Source: Pseudomonas oryzihabitans (lineage in GTDB: Bacteria; Pseudomonadota; Gammaproteobacteria; Pseudomonadales; Pseudomonadaceae). Taken from it: a stretch of 64,000 bases of DNA. Shown here one piece after another: positions 29,065-36,874 of the stretch. The stretch is taken from contig NZ_CP017024.1 of the NCBI RefSeq assembly GCF_014522265.1, forward strand, positions 3,854,501-3,918,500, in the 5' to 3' direction. The notes under the pieces are model-generated. The model was not told the DNA's origin, did no database searches, and saw only the letters and a list, made by a program, of their open reading frames with translations. The translations under genes were made by a program, and so were the position numbers. The stretch's first letter is position 1. The number at the start of each line of letters is the position of its first letter.

Positions 29065-30540
29065 ATGGCCTCGTTCGACCCCAGAGCAATAGCGGTTCGT
29101 TGTGCCCACTTCATCGGCGGTCGCACCTGCGATGCCCGCGCCGAACTGGAGGTGTTTCGGCCGTCCGATGGTGGCTTCCAGAGCGGCCTGCCGTGCGCCT
29201 CGTCGGATCTGGTGGACGAGGTGGTGGAGGGCACCTGGCGCGCCTGGAAGGCCAGCGACTGGGCCAGTCGGCCGCCGCGCGAACGCGCGCGGGTGATGCG
29301 CCGCTGGGCCGATCTGGTGGAGGCCGATGGCGAGATCCTCGGTCCGTTGGAGGCGGTGGGTTCGACCCGTCCGCTGCGCGAGGTGCTGGCCTGGGACATT
29401 CCCTATGTCGCCGAGGGCATTCGCTTCTTCGCCGAATTCGCCGACAAGCACGGCGGCGAGGTGGCGGCCACCGCCACCAGCCACCTGGGCCTGCAGATCA
29501 CCGAGCCCTATGGCGTGGTGGGCGCCATCGCTCCCTGGAATTTCCCCCTGAGCATGGCCGGCTGGAAGATGGCGCCGGCGCTCGCCGCCGGCAATGCGGT
29601 GGTCATCAAGCCTTCGGAGCTGACGCCCTTTTCCATCCTGCGCCTGGCGGAACTGGCCGTGCTGGCGGGACTGCCGGCCGGCATCCTCAGCGTGGTCCAG
29701 GGCGATGGTCGGACCACCGGCGACGCCCTGTGTCGCCATCCGCGCATCGGCAAGGTCACCTTTACCGGCTCCACCGGGACCGGCACCGCCATCATGGTCG
29801 CCTGCGCCGAGAGCGGGCCCAAGCCGGTGACCCTGGAGCTGGGCGGCAAGAGTCCGCAACTGGTGTTCGCCGACGCTCCGGATCTGGCCCGTACCGCCCG
29901 CAGCGTGGCGGCCGCCATCACCGGCAACGCCGGCCAGGTGTGCGTCTCGGGTTCGCGACTGCTGGTCCAGCGCGCCGCTCTGGAGCCGATGCTGGAAGGC
30001 ATCCGCGCGGCCTTCGCCGCCTTGCGCCCGGGGCCGACCTGGGCGGCGGAGGCTACCCTGGCGCCGATCATTTCCCACCGCCAGGGGCAGCGCATCCAGG
30101 ACATCGTCTCCCGCAGCCGGGCAGCCGGCGCGGAGATCCTGGTCGGTGGCGCCCTGGAGGAGGGCATGGGTGGTGCCTACTATCAGCCGACGCTGATTAC
30201 CGGGGTCGACGCGGCCAACCCCGCGGTGCACGAAGAGATCTTTGGCCCGGTGTTGACCGTGCAGGTGTTCGACGACGAAGCCGAGGCCCTGGCCCTGGCC
30301 GACCACCCCACCTATGGCCTGGCCGCCGGGGTGCACACCGCCGACCTTGGCCGGGCGTTGCGGCTGACCCGGGCGCTGGAAGCCGGTACCGTCTGGGTCA
30401 ATCGCTATGGCCGCAGCCACGACTGGATCATTCCCACCGGCGGCTACAAGAGGTCCGGCATCGGCAAGGACCTGGGCCGCGCCGCCTATGAGGCGACCCT
30501 GCGCAGCAAGAGCGTGCTGATCGACCTGGAACACTCCTGA
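29065..30540 (+). CDS. NAD(P)-dependent aldehyde dehydrogenase (PuuC-like)
   Basis: A 491-residue ALDH with catalytic Cys in GNAGQVCVSGSR, catalytic Glu in TLELGGKSP and the NAD motif FTGSTGTG. PWNFPLSMAGWKMAPALAAG marks the PuuC/betaine-aldehyde branch. The frame stays open upstream, but the ATG at 29065 follows AGCGGAG. A palindromic repeat element begins directly at its stop codon. Close to a PuuB-like oxidase, it may oxidise the aldehyde that oxidase releases. Confidence 0.86.
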   Translation: MASFDPRAIAVRCAHFIGGRTCDARAELEVFRPSDGGFQSGLPCASSDLVDEVVEGTWRAWKASDWASRPPRERARVMRRWADLVEADGEILGPLEAVGSTRPLREVLAWDIPYVAEGIRFFAEFADKHGGEVAATATSHLGLQITEPYGVVGAIAPWNFPLSMAGWKMAPALAAGNAVVIKPSELTPFSILRLAELAVLAGLPAGILSVVQGDGRTTGDALCRHPRIGKVTFTGSTGTGTAIMVACAESGPKPVTLELGGKSPQLVFADAPDLARTARSVAAAITGNAGQVCVSGSRLLVQRAALEPMLEGIRAAFAALRPGPTWAAEATLAPIISHRQGQRIQDIVSRSRAAGAEILVGGALEEGMGGAYYQPTLITGVDAANPAVHEEIFGPVLTVQVFDDEAEALALADHPTYGLAAGVHTADLGRALRLTRALEAGTVWVNRYGRSHDWIIPTGGYKRSGIGKDLGRAAYEATLRSKSVLIDLEHS

Positions 30541-30696
30541 GGCTTGGCTGAAAAGTCGCTGAGCGATGGTCAGGCAAGGCAAAAATCAGCGAGGAAGCGG
30601 ATCGGACTCGCGCTCGAGTTTACGAATGGTAAATGAGCATTCCGAGATGATTTTTAACGCAGCATGGCCGAGCGCAGGCACTTTTCAGCCAAAGCC
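30541..30696. repeat. palindromic element, copy R1 (156 bp)
   Basis: The ends form an inverted repeat, GGCTTGGCTGAAAAG and its complement CTTTTCAGCCAAAGCC. The interior is homologous to the element at 47372-47530 over most of its length (GGTCAGGCAAGGC, GAGGAAGCGGA, TGGTAAATGAGCAT, CGCAGCATGGCCGAGCGCAG). The left end abuts the TGA of the aldehyde dehydrogenase. It could fold as a long hairpin and serve as a terminator, or be a non-autonomous mobile element. With the block at 30705 it fills the 324-bp gap before the HAD gene. Confidence 0.8.
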
Positions 30697-30704
30697 TGAG
30701 GTCG

Positions 30705-30800
30705 CCGCAAACAATGCTGGGCCCTACCGCTAAAACGGTTTTTTCTGTCTCCCGCGGTGCCTGAAAGCGGACAACTGTCAGGCCCGCCGGTGCTGTAATG
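30705..30800 (+). promoter_or_regulatory. 96-bp duplicated promoter-like block, copy P1
   Basis: Aligned with 33116-33211 it shares CCGCAAACAATGCTG, AAAACGGT, TTTTCTGTCTC and GGTGCTGTAATG in the same order and overall length. AAAACGGTTTT is a small palindrome resembling an operator, and TGCTGTAAT resembles an extended -10 element. It sits 64 bp ahead of the HAD start. Shared architecture upstream of two transcription units implies common regulation. Confidence 0.65.
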
Positions 30801-30864
30801 CTTGCCAGGGACGCCACCGGCGTCCCGGCCTCTCACTCATGACCCCTGTCAAAGGACCCTTGCC

Positions 30865-31536
30865 ATGACCGCCTTTCGGCCCAAGTACATCACCTTCGAC
30901 TGCTACGGCACCCTGACCCGTTTCCGCATGTCCGACATGGCCCGCGAGATGTTCGCCGACCGCATTCCCGCCGAGGCGATGGACCAGTTCTGCAAGGACT
31001 TCAACGGCTATCGCTTCGACGAGGTGCTCGGCGCCTGGAAGCCCTATTCGGAGGTGCTGTATTCGGCGGTGGAGCGCACCTGCAAGCGCTGGGGCATCTC
31101 CTTCACCGACGCCGAGGCCAACGCCTACTACGAGGCGGTGCCGAGCTGGGGACCGCATCCGGACGTGACCGCGGGCCTGGCCAAGATCGCCGACAAGATC
31201 CCGCTGGTGATCTATTCCAACGCCGCCGACGAGCAGATCATGTCCAACGTCGACAAGCTGGGCGTGCCCTTCCACCGGGTCTTCACCGCCGAGCAGGGCC
31301 AGGCCTACAAGCCGCGCCTGCAGGCCTTCGAATACATGCTGGACACCCTCGGCTGCGGTCCGGAAGACGTGCTGCATGTGTCGTCGAGCTTCCGCTACGA
31401 CCTCATCCCGGCCGACTACATGAACATCAAGAACAAGGTGTTCGTGAATCGCGGCCATGAGCCGAGTACGCCGTTCTACACCAACACCGAGATCAAGGAC
31501 ATCGGCGGCCTAGCCGCGGTGGTCGGTCTCGAATAA
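30865..31536 (+). CDS. haloacid dehalogenase type II-like hydrolase
   Basis: HAD-superfamily protein of 223 residues with the L-2-haloacid dehalogenase fold. Motif I is FDCYGTL with nucleophile D12, motif II is YSNAADE, and the conserved Lys sits in AEQGQAYKP, with SSSFRYDL as motif III. So it should be catalytically competent. In amine-catabolic clusters such proteins are often of unclear substrate. The start follows AAAGGA. Directly downstream is the FAD oxidase (28-bp gap). A divergent paralog at 45191-45880 lacks the nucleophile. Confidence 0.82.
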   Translation: MTAFRPKYITFDCYGTLTRFRMSDMAREMFADRIPAEAMDQFCKDFNGYRFDEVLGAWKPYSEVLYSAVERTCKRWGISFTDAEANAYYEAVPSWGPHPDVTAGLAKIADKIPLVIYSNAADEQIMSNVDKLGVPFHRVFTAEQGQAYKPRLQAFEYMLDTLGCGPEDVLHVSSSFRYDLIPADYMNIKNKVFVNRGHEPSTPFYTNTEIKDIGGLAAVVGLE

Positions 31537-31564
31537 CCCCCCTGAGCTGCCGGAGCGCCCGCCC

Positions 31565-32857
31565 ATGAGTCTTGGCCCAGCATCGTCCGATTCCTACTGG
31601 CTCGCGACCGCGCCGGGCTTTACCGGGGCTACCCTCGGGCCGGTGGCGGGCGAGGTGGATGTCGCCGTCATCGGCGGCGGCTTCACCGGGCTCTCCGCGG
31701 CCGTGGCGCTACGCCAGCGCGGTGCCAGCGTGGCGGTGCTGGAGGCTGGCCGGGTGATCGGCGAAGCCTCCGGACGCAACGGCGGCCACTGCAACACCGG
31801 GGTCGCCCAGGATTACGCGGCCCTGCACGCCAGCCTGGGCGCGGAAAAGGCCCGGGCGTTCTACCAGGCCTATGCCGATGCGGTCGCCAGCGTCGAGGCG
31901 GTGATCGCCGAGGAGGGCATCGCCTGCGACTTCCACAAGGCCGGCAAGCTCAAGCTGGCGGCCAAGCCGCAGCACTATGACAACCTCGCGCGCACCTGCG
32001 AACTGATCCGCCAGGAGGTGGACCCGCAGGTCGAACTGCTCGACGCCGCCCAGGTGTGCGCTGAGGTAGCGTCCGACGATTTCCATGGCGGTCTGCTGCA
32101 GCACAACGGCGCCCAGATGCACATGGGGCGCTTCGGCGTCGGGCTGGCGGAGGCGGCCGTGCGGCGGGGCGCCCAGGTATTCGAAGGCGCGGCGGTCAGC
32201 GATCTGCAGCGACTGCCCGATGGCAGTTTTCGCGTGATCAGCGCCAGGGGCGAGTTGCGCGCCCGCCAGGTGCTGGTGGCCACGGGCAACGCCAGCGTCG
32301 GCCCCTTCCAGTGGTTTCGCCGGCGCATCGCCTCGGTGGGCAGTTTCATCATCGCCACCGCGCCCCTGCCCAAGGCGCAGCTGGACGGATTGCTGCCCAA
32401 TCGGCGCACCTATGTCACCAGCCGCATCATCGGCAACTATTTCCGCACCACCCCGGATCACCGGCTGATCTTCGGCGGACGGGCGCGTTTCGCCCTGTCC
32501 GATCCCCGCCAGGACGCCAAGAGCGGCGCCGTGCTGCGCGCCGCGCTGGGTCAACTCTTTCCCAGCCTGGTCCAGACGCCCATCGACTATTGCTGGGGCG
32601 GCCTGGTGGACATGACCGCCGATCGCCTGCCCCGCGCCGGCGAGCAGGACGGCCTGTTCTACGCCATGGGCTACAGCGGCCATGGCGTGCAGATGTCGGT
32701 GCACATGGGCCGGGTGATGGCCGAGGTGCTGGAAGGTCGCGGCCAGGCCAATCCCTGGCGGGTGCTGGACTGGCCGGCGATTCCCGGGCATTTCGGCAAG
32801 CCCTGGTTCCTGCCACTGGTAGGACTCTACTACCGCGTTCAGGATCGCCTGCACTAG
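31565..32857 (+). CDS. FAD-dependent amine oxidase, PuuB/OrdL-like
   Basis: A 430-residue DAO-family flavoprotein with the N-terminal Rossmann motif VIGGGFTGLSAA, then GEASGRNGGHCNTGV and the C-terminal YAMGYSGHGVQMS. This resembles gamma-glutamylputrescine oxidase (PuuB/OrdL) and related secondary-amine oxidases. Likely it oxidises an amine to an aldehyde that the aldehyde dehydrogenase upstream could take further. It forms a two-gene unit with the HAD gene under P1. Confidence 0.82.
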   Translation: MSLGPASSDSYWLATAPGFTGATLGPVAGEVDVAVIGGGFTGLSAAVALRQRGASVAVLEAGRVIGEASGRNGGHCNTGVAQDYAALHASLGAEKARAFYQAYADAVASVEAVIAEEGIACDFHKAGKLKLAAKPQHYDNLARTCELIRQEVDPQVELLDAAQVCAEVASDDFHGGLLQHNGAQMHMGRFGVGLAEAAVRRGAQVFEGAAVSDLQRLPDGSFRVISARGELRARQVLVATGNASVGPFQWFRRRIASVGSFIIATAPLPKAQLDGLLPNRRTYVTSRIIGNYFRTTPDHRLIFGGRARFALSDPRQDAKSGAVLRAALGQLFPSLVQTPIDYCWGGLVDMTADRLPRAGEQDGLFYAMGYSGHGVQMSVHMGRVMAEVLEGRGQANPWRVLDWPAIPGHFGKPWFLPLVGLYYRVQDRLH

Positions 32858-32865
32858 CCCCGATC

Positions 32866-32889
32866 CCGCCACCGCCACCGCCACCGCCA
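32866..32889. repeat. hexanucleotide tandem repeat (CCGCCA)x4
   Basis: Four exact copies of CCGCCA lie in the intergenic region after the oxidase gene. The repeats can also pair with TGGCGG at 32919-32924 of the following terminator, so copy number could influence termination. The 450-bp gap otherwise contains the terminator and the P2 block and no gene. Confidence 0.55.
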
Positions 32890-32909
32890 GTCCAGGCCCT
32901 GCCACGCAG

Positions 32910-32930
32910 CGCCCGGCTTGGCGGTTTTTT
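32910..32930 (+). terminator. candidate intrinsic terminator after the PuuB-like oxidase
   Basis: A short stem CGCC / GGCG (loop CGGCTT) is followed by G and six T residues at 32925-32930. The stem may be lengthened by the CCGCCA repeats upstream pairing with TGGCGG. It would separate the HAD-oxidase unit from the ABC-transporter operon. Confidence 0.5.
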
Positions 32931-33115
32931 CGTTTCCGCAGCCTGTCGCAGCGCTGACCGGCACCGCTGCGCAGAACCTGCTGTCGCTGCGGGCTTTTTG
33001 CGATCGTCCAGCCTCCCGTCGCGGTCCGCACCGCGCTCCGTCAAGCCAAGCGAAACGCCGCACCAGCGCGCCAAAGGCGGGCATGACGGGCCCCGACGCG
33101 CCGTCGCGACGCACA

Positions 33116-33211
33116 CCGCAAACAATGCTGAGCGGCTCGGTCAAAACGGTCTTTTCTGTCTCGCCGCGGGGGCAATTCGACGGTAATCGACGAGGGGCGG
33201 GTGCTGTAATG
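33116..33211 (+). promoter_or_regulatory. 96-bp duplicated promoter-like block, copy P2
   Basis: Second copy of the block at 30705-30800, with the same motifs at the same spacing (CCGCAAACAATGCTG ... AAAACGGT ... TTTTCTGTCTC ... GGTGCTGTAATG). It ends 96 bp before the start of the ABC binding protein and so probably drives the transporter-dehydrogenase operon. The middle part between the motifs is more variable. Confidence 0.65.
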
Positions 33212-33307
33212 AACCTGGCCGCACGACAAGGCGGCCAAGAGGACAGCTTCGTGCGCCCGGGGAGGGGTGCGCGGACTGGCGACCGAGTCCCCAACGAGCG
33301 AGCCGAC

Positions 33308-34945
33308 ATGACCGAGAAAAAGACTGGAAGTCCCCTGATAGGAGCTGCTGAAAGCGTTCGGGCCTTCGAGGCCCTGCATCGGGGGGTGTCGCGGCGCGAT
33401 GCGCTGCGCCTGCTGGGCGCCGCCGGATTGCTGGCGACCGGGGTGGGCAGTCTGCTCGGTCGGGATGGCCAGGCCTTCGCCGCAGAAGATGCGGTCACTG
33501 GCACCCCGCGTCGCGGCGGTCGGGTGCGTGCCGCAGCGGCGGGTTCCTCCACCGCCGATACCCTCGATCCGGCCAAGGGCTCTTTCTCGGGCGACTATGC
33601 CCGCCAGTACTTCTTCTACAACGGCCTGACCGTCTTCGACAGCCATCTGGAACCCCAGATGGCCCTGGCCACCAGCGTGGAGACCCAGGATGCCCTGACC
33701 TGGACGATCAAGCTGCGCCAGGGCGTGCAATTCCACAATGGCAAGACCTTGGACAGCGCCGATGTCGTCTACTCGCTGCTGCGCCACAAGGACCCGGCGG
33801 TGGGTTCCAAGGTCAAGGCCCTGGCCGATCAGTTCGCCGAAGTCACCGCGGTGGCGCCCGACGAGGTGCGCATCCGCCTGGTGTCGCCGAACTCCGAGCT
33901 GCCCGCGGTGCTGGCCATCTCACCGTTCCTGATCATCGCCGACGGCACCAAGGATTTCTCCACCGCCAACGGTACCGGGCCCTTCAAGGTCAAGGAATTC
34001 AAGCCGGGCGTGCGCACCGTGGGCGTGCGCAACGAAAACTACTGGAAGTCCGGCAAGCCCTATCTGGACGAGATCGAGCTGATCGGCATCGGCGACGAGC
34101 CTTCGCGGGTCAATGCCCTGCTGGCCGGGGACGTCCAGCTCACCGTGTCGGTGGATCCCCGTTCGGCGGATCGGCTCAAGCAGGGCGGCAAGCTCAAGAT
34201 CGTCGCCAACAATTCCGGTAGCTACACCGATCTCATCATGAGAATCCCCAATCGTCCCTTCAACGATCCCAACGTGGTGGAGGGCATGAAGCTGCTGTTC
34301 GACCGCGAGCAGATTCTCAAGTCGGTATTCCTTGGCTACGGCGTCATCGGCAACGACCAGCCGATCATGCCCGGGACACCCTATTATGCCGCGGACCTGC
34401 CCCAGCGGCCCTATGATCCGGACAAGGCCAAGTTCCTGTTCCAGAAGGCTGGCATCGCCGGGGCGAAGCTGCCCCTGGTGACCTCAACCGCCGCCGACAA
34501 CGCCAACGAGATGGCCCTGGTGCTGCAGCAGTCGGCGCGCCAGGCGGGGCTCAACCTGATGGTCAACCGGGTCAGTGCCGATGGCTACTGGAACAGCCAC
34601 TGGATGAAGGACCCGCTGGGTTTCGGCAACATCAACGCCCGGCCCACGGCCAATATCCTGCTGTCGCAATTCTTCAAGTCCGATGCGCCCTTCAACGAGT
34701 CGGGCTGGAAGAACGAGCAGTTCGACCAGTTGCTGGTGACCTCCCGTGGCGAGACGGACATCGCCAAGCGCAAGCAGATGTACGCCGACATGCAGCTGCT
34801 GATCCACCAGCATTGCGGCATCGGCCTGCCGATCTTCACCAGCTCCATCGATGCCCATTCGCCCAAGCTCGGTGGCTACGGGATCATCCCCATCGGTGGC
34901 TTCATGGGCTACATGTTCGCCGAGCACGTCTGGCTGGAGGCCTGA
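33308..34945 (+). CDS. ABC transporter substrate-binding protein, family 5, Tat-exported
   Basis: Periplasmic receptor of 545 residues in SBP family 5 (peptides, opines, nickel). The N-terminus carries a twin-arginine signal, SRRDALRLLG at about 28-37, then a moderate hydrophobic stretch and a likely cut near AFA at 58; Sec signals are the norm for this family. The mature part shows DTLDPAKG and LRQGVQFHNGKTLDSADVVYS, diagnostic of the family. First gene of an apparent eight-gene operon; the two permeases and the ATPase follow. Confidence 0.87.
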   Translation: MTEKKTGSPLIGAAESVRAFEALHRGVSRRDALRLLGAAGLLATGVGSLLGRDGQAFAAEDAVTGTPRRGGRVRAAAAGSSTADTLDPAKGSFSGDYARQYFFYNGLTVFDSHLEPQMALATSVETQDALTWTIKLRQGVQFHNGKTLDSADVVYSLLRHKDPAVGSKVKALADQFAEVTAVAPDEVRIRLVSPNSELPAVLAISPFLIIADGTKDFSTANGTGPFKVKEFKPGVRTVGVRNENYWKSGKPYLDEIELIGIGDEPSRVNALLAGDVQLTVSVDPRSADRLKQGGKLKIVANNSGSYTDLIMRIPNRPFNDPNVVEGMKLLFDREQILKSVFLGYGVIGNDQPIMPGTPYYAADLPQRPYDPDKAKFLFQKAGIAGAKLPLVTSTAADNANEMALVLQQSARQAGLNLMVNRVSADGYWNSHWMKDPLGFGNINARPTANILLSQFFKSDAPFNESGWKNEQFDQLLVTSRGETDIAKRKQMYADMQLLIHQHCGIGLPIFTSSIDAHSPKLGGYGIIPIGGFMGYMFAEHVWLEA

Positions 34946-35017
34946 CGCCCGGTGCCTGCCGGCGAGTCTGTCCGCAGGGGCCCGGCTCGCCGCTCCACGC
35001 TCAAGCAGGAGGTGGCT

Positions 35018-35974
35018 TTGGACCTTTCCGTTTTCACGCTCATCGCCAGACGCCTCGGGGGCGGGTTGCTGACCCTGCTCATCGTCTCGTTGCTGGTGTT
35101 CTTCGTCTCCGCGCTGTTGCCGGGCGATGCCGCCCAGCAGGCGCTGGGCCAGTTCGCGCTGCCCGAGCAGGTCGCGGCCCTGCGTGCCCAGATGGGTCTC
35201 GACCAGCCCGCGTTGCTGCGCTACGTCCACTGGCTGAGCGGTCTCCTGCACGGCGATCTCGGCCAGTCGCTGGCGAGCCAGATGCCCATCACCAGCATGA
35301 TCGGCGATCGGCTCGGCAGCTCGCTGATGCTGGCCGGGGTCACCGCCCTGGTGTCGGTGCCCCTGGCGCTGGGCCTGGGCATCGTCTCGGCGATGAATGC
35401 CGGCGGCCGCCTGGACCGGGCCCTCAACGTCTTTACCCTGGGCATCGTCGCGGTACCGGAATTCCTGGTGGCGACCCTGGCGGTGCTGGTCTTCGCCGTG
35501 CACCTGCAGTGGACCTCGGCGCTGACCTTCGCCCATGACATCGGCGGCCCCCTGGATTTCCTGCGCGCCTATGCGCTGCCGGTGGGCACCCTGTGCTGCG
35601 TGATCGTGGCGCAGATGGCGCGGATGACCCGCGCAGCCCTGGTGGAGCAGTTGCAGAGTTCCTATGTGGAGATGGCGCGGCTCAAGGGCGTCGGTCCGGT
35701 CCGCGCCGTGCTGCGCCATGCCTTGCCCAATGCCGTGGGCCCCATCGCCAACTCCATTGCCCTGAGTCTTTCCTACCTGATGGGCGGGGTGGTGATCGTC
35801 GAGACCATCTTCAACTACCCGGGCATCGCCCAGCTGATGGTGGACGGCGTCGCCAGTCGCGACCTGCCGCTGATCCAGGCCTGCGCCATGCTGTTCTGCT
35901 GCGCCTATCTGGTCCTCATGACCCTGGCGGATCTCTGCGCCATCCTGTCCAATCCGAGGCTGAGAACGCTATGA
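35018..35974 (+). CDS. ABC transporter permease 1 (DppB type)
   Basis: A 318-residue inner-membrane permease with six helices and the family loop RAALVEQLQSSYVEMARLKGVG (EAA motif). A TTG at 35018 is used as start because AGGAGGT at 35007-35013 is ideally placed; the frame also offers GTG at 35012 and at 34952. It overlaps the second permease by 4 bp. It builds the membrane channel together with permease 2. Confidence 0.87.
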   Translation: MDLSVFTLIARRLGGGLLTLLIVSLLVFFVSALLPGDAAQQALGQFALPEQVAALRAQMGLDQPALLRYVHWLSGLLHGDLGQSLASQMPITSMIGDRLGSSLMLAGVTALVSVPLALGLGIVSAMNAGGRLDRALNVFTLGIVAVPEFLVATLAVLVFAVHLQWTSALTFAHDIGGPLDFLRAYALPVGTLCCVIVAQMARMTRAALVEQLQSSYVEMARLKGVGPVRAVLRHALPNAVGPIANSIALSLSYLMGGVVIVETIFNYPGIAQLMVDGVASRDLPLIQACAMLFCCAYLVLMTLADLCAILSNPRLRTL

Positions 35975-36873
35975 CCCGACCCGTGACTCCCGTACGTGCC
36001 GCGTCCGTCCTGCCGGTGGATGGCAAGACCCTCGACGCCCAGTTGTCACCCCCCCGTACCCGGCGGCGGGCCCGCTGGTCGCTGACCGGCATTTGCGGCG
36101 GCGTGCTGGTGGCCTTCTGGCTGTTCATCGCCATGTTCGGCGCCTGGCTGACCCCCTATGACCCGGGCGCCCTGGGCGATAGCGCGGTGCTGGCCGGTTA
36201 CAGTCAGGCGCACCTGCTGGGCACCGACTACCTGGGACGCGATGTCCTCAGTCGCATCCTCGACGGCGCCCGATTCACCGTCGGCCTTGCGCTGGTCGCC
36301 GCCGTGCTCTCCTGCGTGCTGGGCACCGGGCTCGGTCTACTGGCGGCGCTGTCCGGCCGCTGGGTGGACGAGCCGCTGTCACGGCTGATCGATGCGCTGA
36401 TCTCGCTGCCGAGCAAGATGCTGGCGCTGGTCATGGTCTCGGCCTTCGGCTCCTCGGTGCCGCTGCTGATCGTCATGGCGGTGGTGGGCTATGCCCCCGG
36501 CTGCTATCGCATCGCCCGCAGCCTGGCGATGAACCTCACCGAGCTGGAGTACGTCCAGGTCGCCCGCACCCGCGGCGAGGGCCGGTTCTACATCGCCCTG
36601 CGGGAGATGCTGCCCAACATGCGCCTGCCGCTGCTCACCGATCTGGGGCTTAGATTCGTCTATATCGTGCTGCTGCTCAGCGGCATGAGCTTTCTCGGTC
36701 TCGGCGTGCAACCGCCGAATGCCGACCTGGGCTCCCTGGTCCGGGAAAACATCGGCGGTCTGGCCGACGGGGCCCCGGCGGTGCTGATGCCGGCGCTGGC
36801 CATCGGCACCCTGACCGTGGGTGTCAACCTGCTCATCGACCGGTTCGGCGCGCGACGCCGGGGAGGGCGCTGA
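35971..36873 (+). CDS. ABC transporter permease 2 (DppC type)
   Basis: A 300-residue permease beginning in the stop codon of permease 1. A Pro/Arg-rich cytoplasmic leader precedes the first helix (about 34-55); HLLGTDYLGRDVLSRI and MSFLGLGVQPPNADLG are DppC hallmarks, and the EAA loop is present (MNLTELEYVQVARTRGEG). It pairs with permease 1 and is followed by the fused ATPase after 1 bp. Confidence 0.87.
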   Translation: MTRPVTPVRAASVLPVDGKTLDAQLSPPRTRRRARWSLTGICGGVLVAFWLFIAMFGAWLTPYDPGALGDSAVLAGYSQAHLLGTDYLGRDVLSRILDGARFTVGLALVAAVLSCVLGTGLGLLAALSGRWVDEPLSRLIDALISLPSKMLALVMVSAFGSSVPLLIVMAVVGYAPGCYRIARSLAMNLTELEYVQVARTRGEGRFYIALREMLPNMRLPLLTDLGLRFVYIVLLLSGMSFLGLGVQPPNADLGSLVRENIGGLADGAPAVLMPALAIGTLTVGVNLLIDRFGARRRGGR

Positions 36874-36874
36874 G

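Noticed and set aside
29050-30582. Long minus-strand open frame opposite the PuuC-like gene
   Set aside because: Shadow of the real gene; composition is Gly/His/Gln-rich and no start signal is present.
30541-30696. Integron attC-like site
   Set aside because: The inverted-repeat element lacks the attC consensus core sites, no integrase gene is present, and neighbouring genes are long operons, not cassettes.
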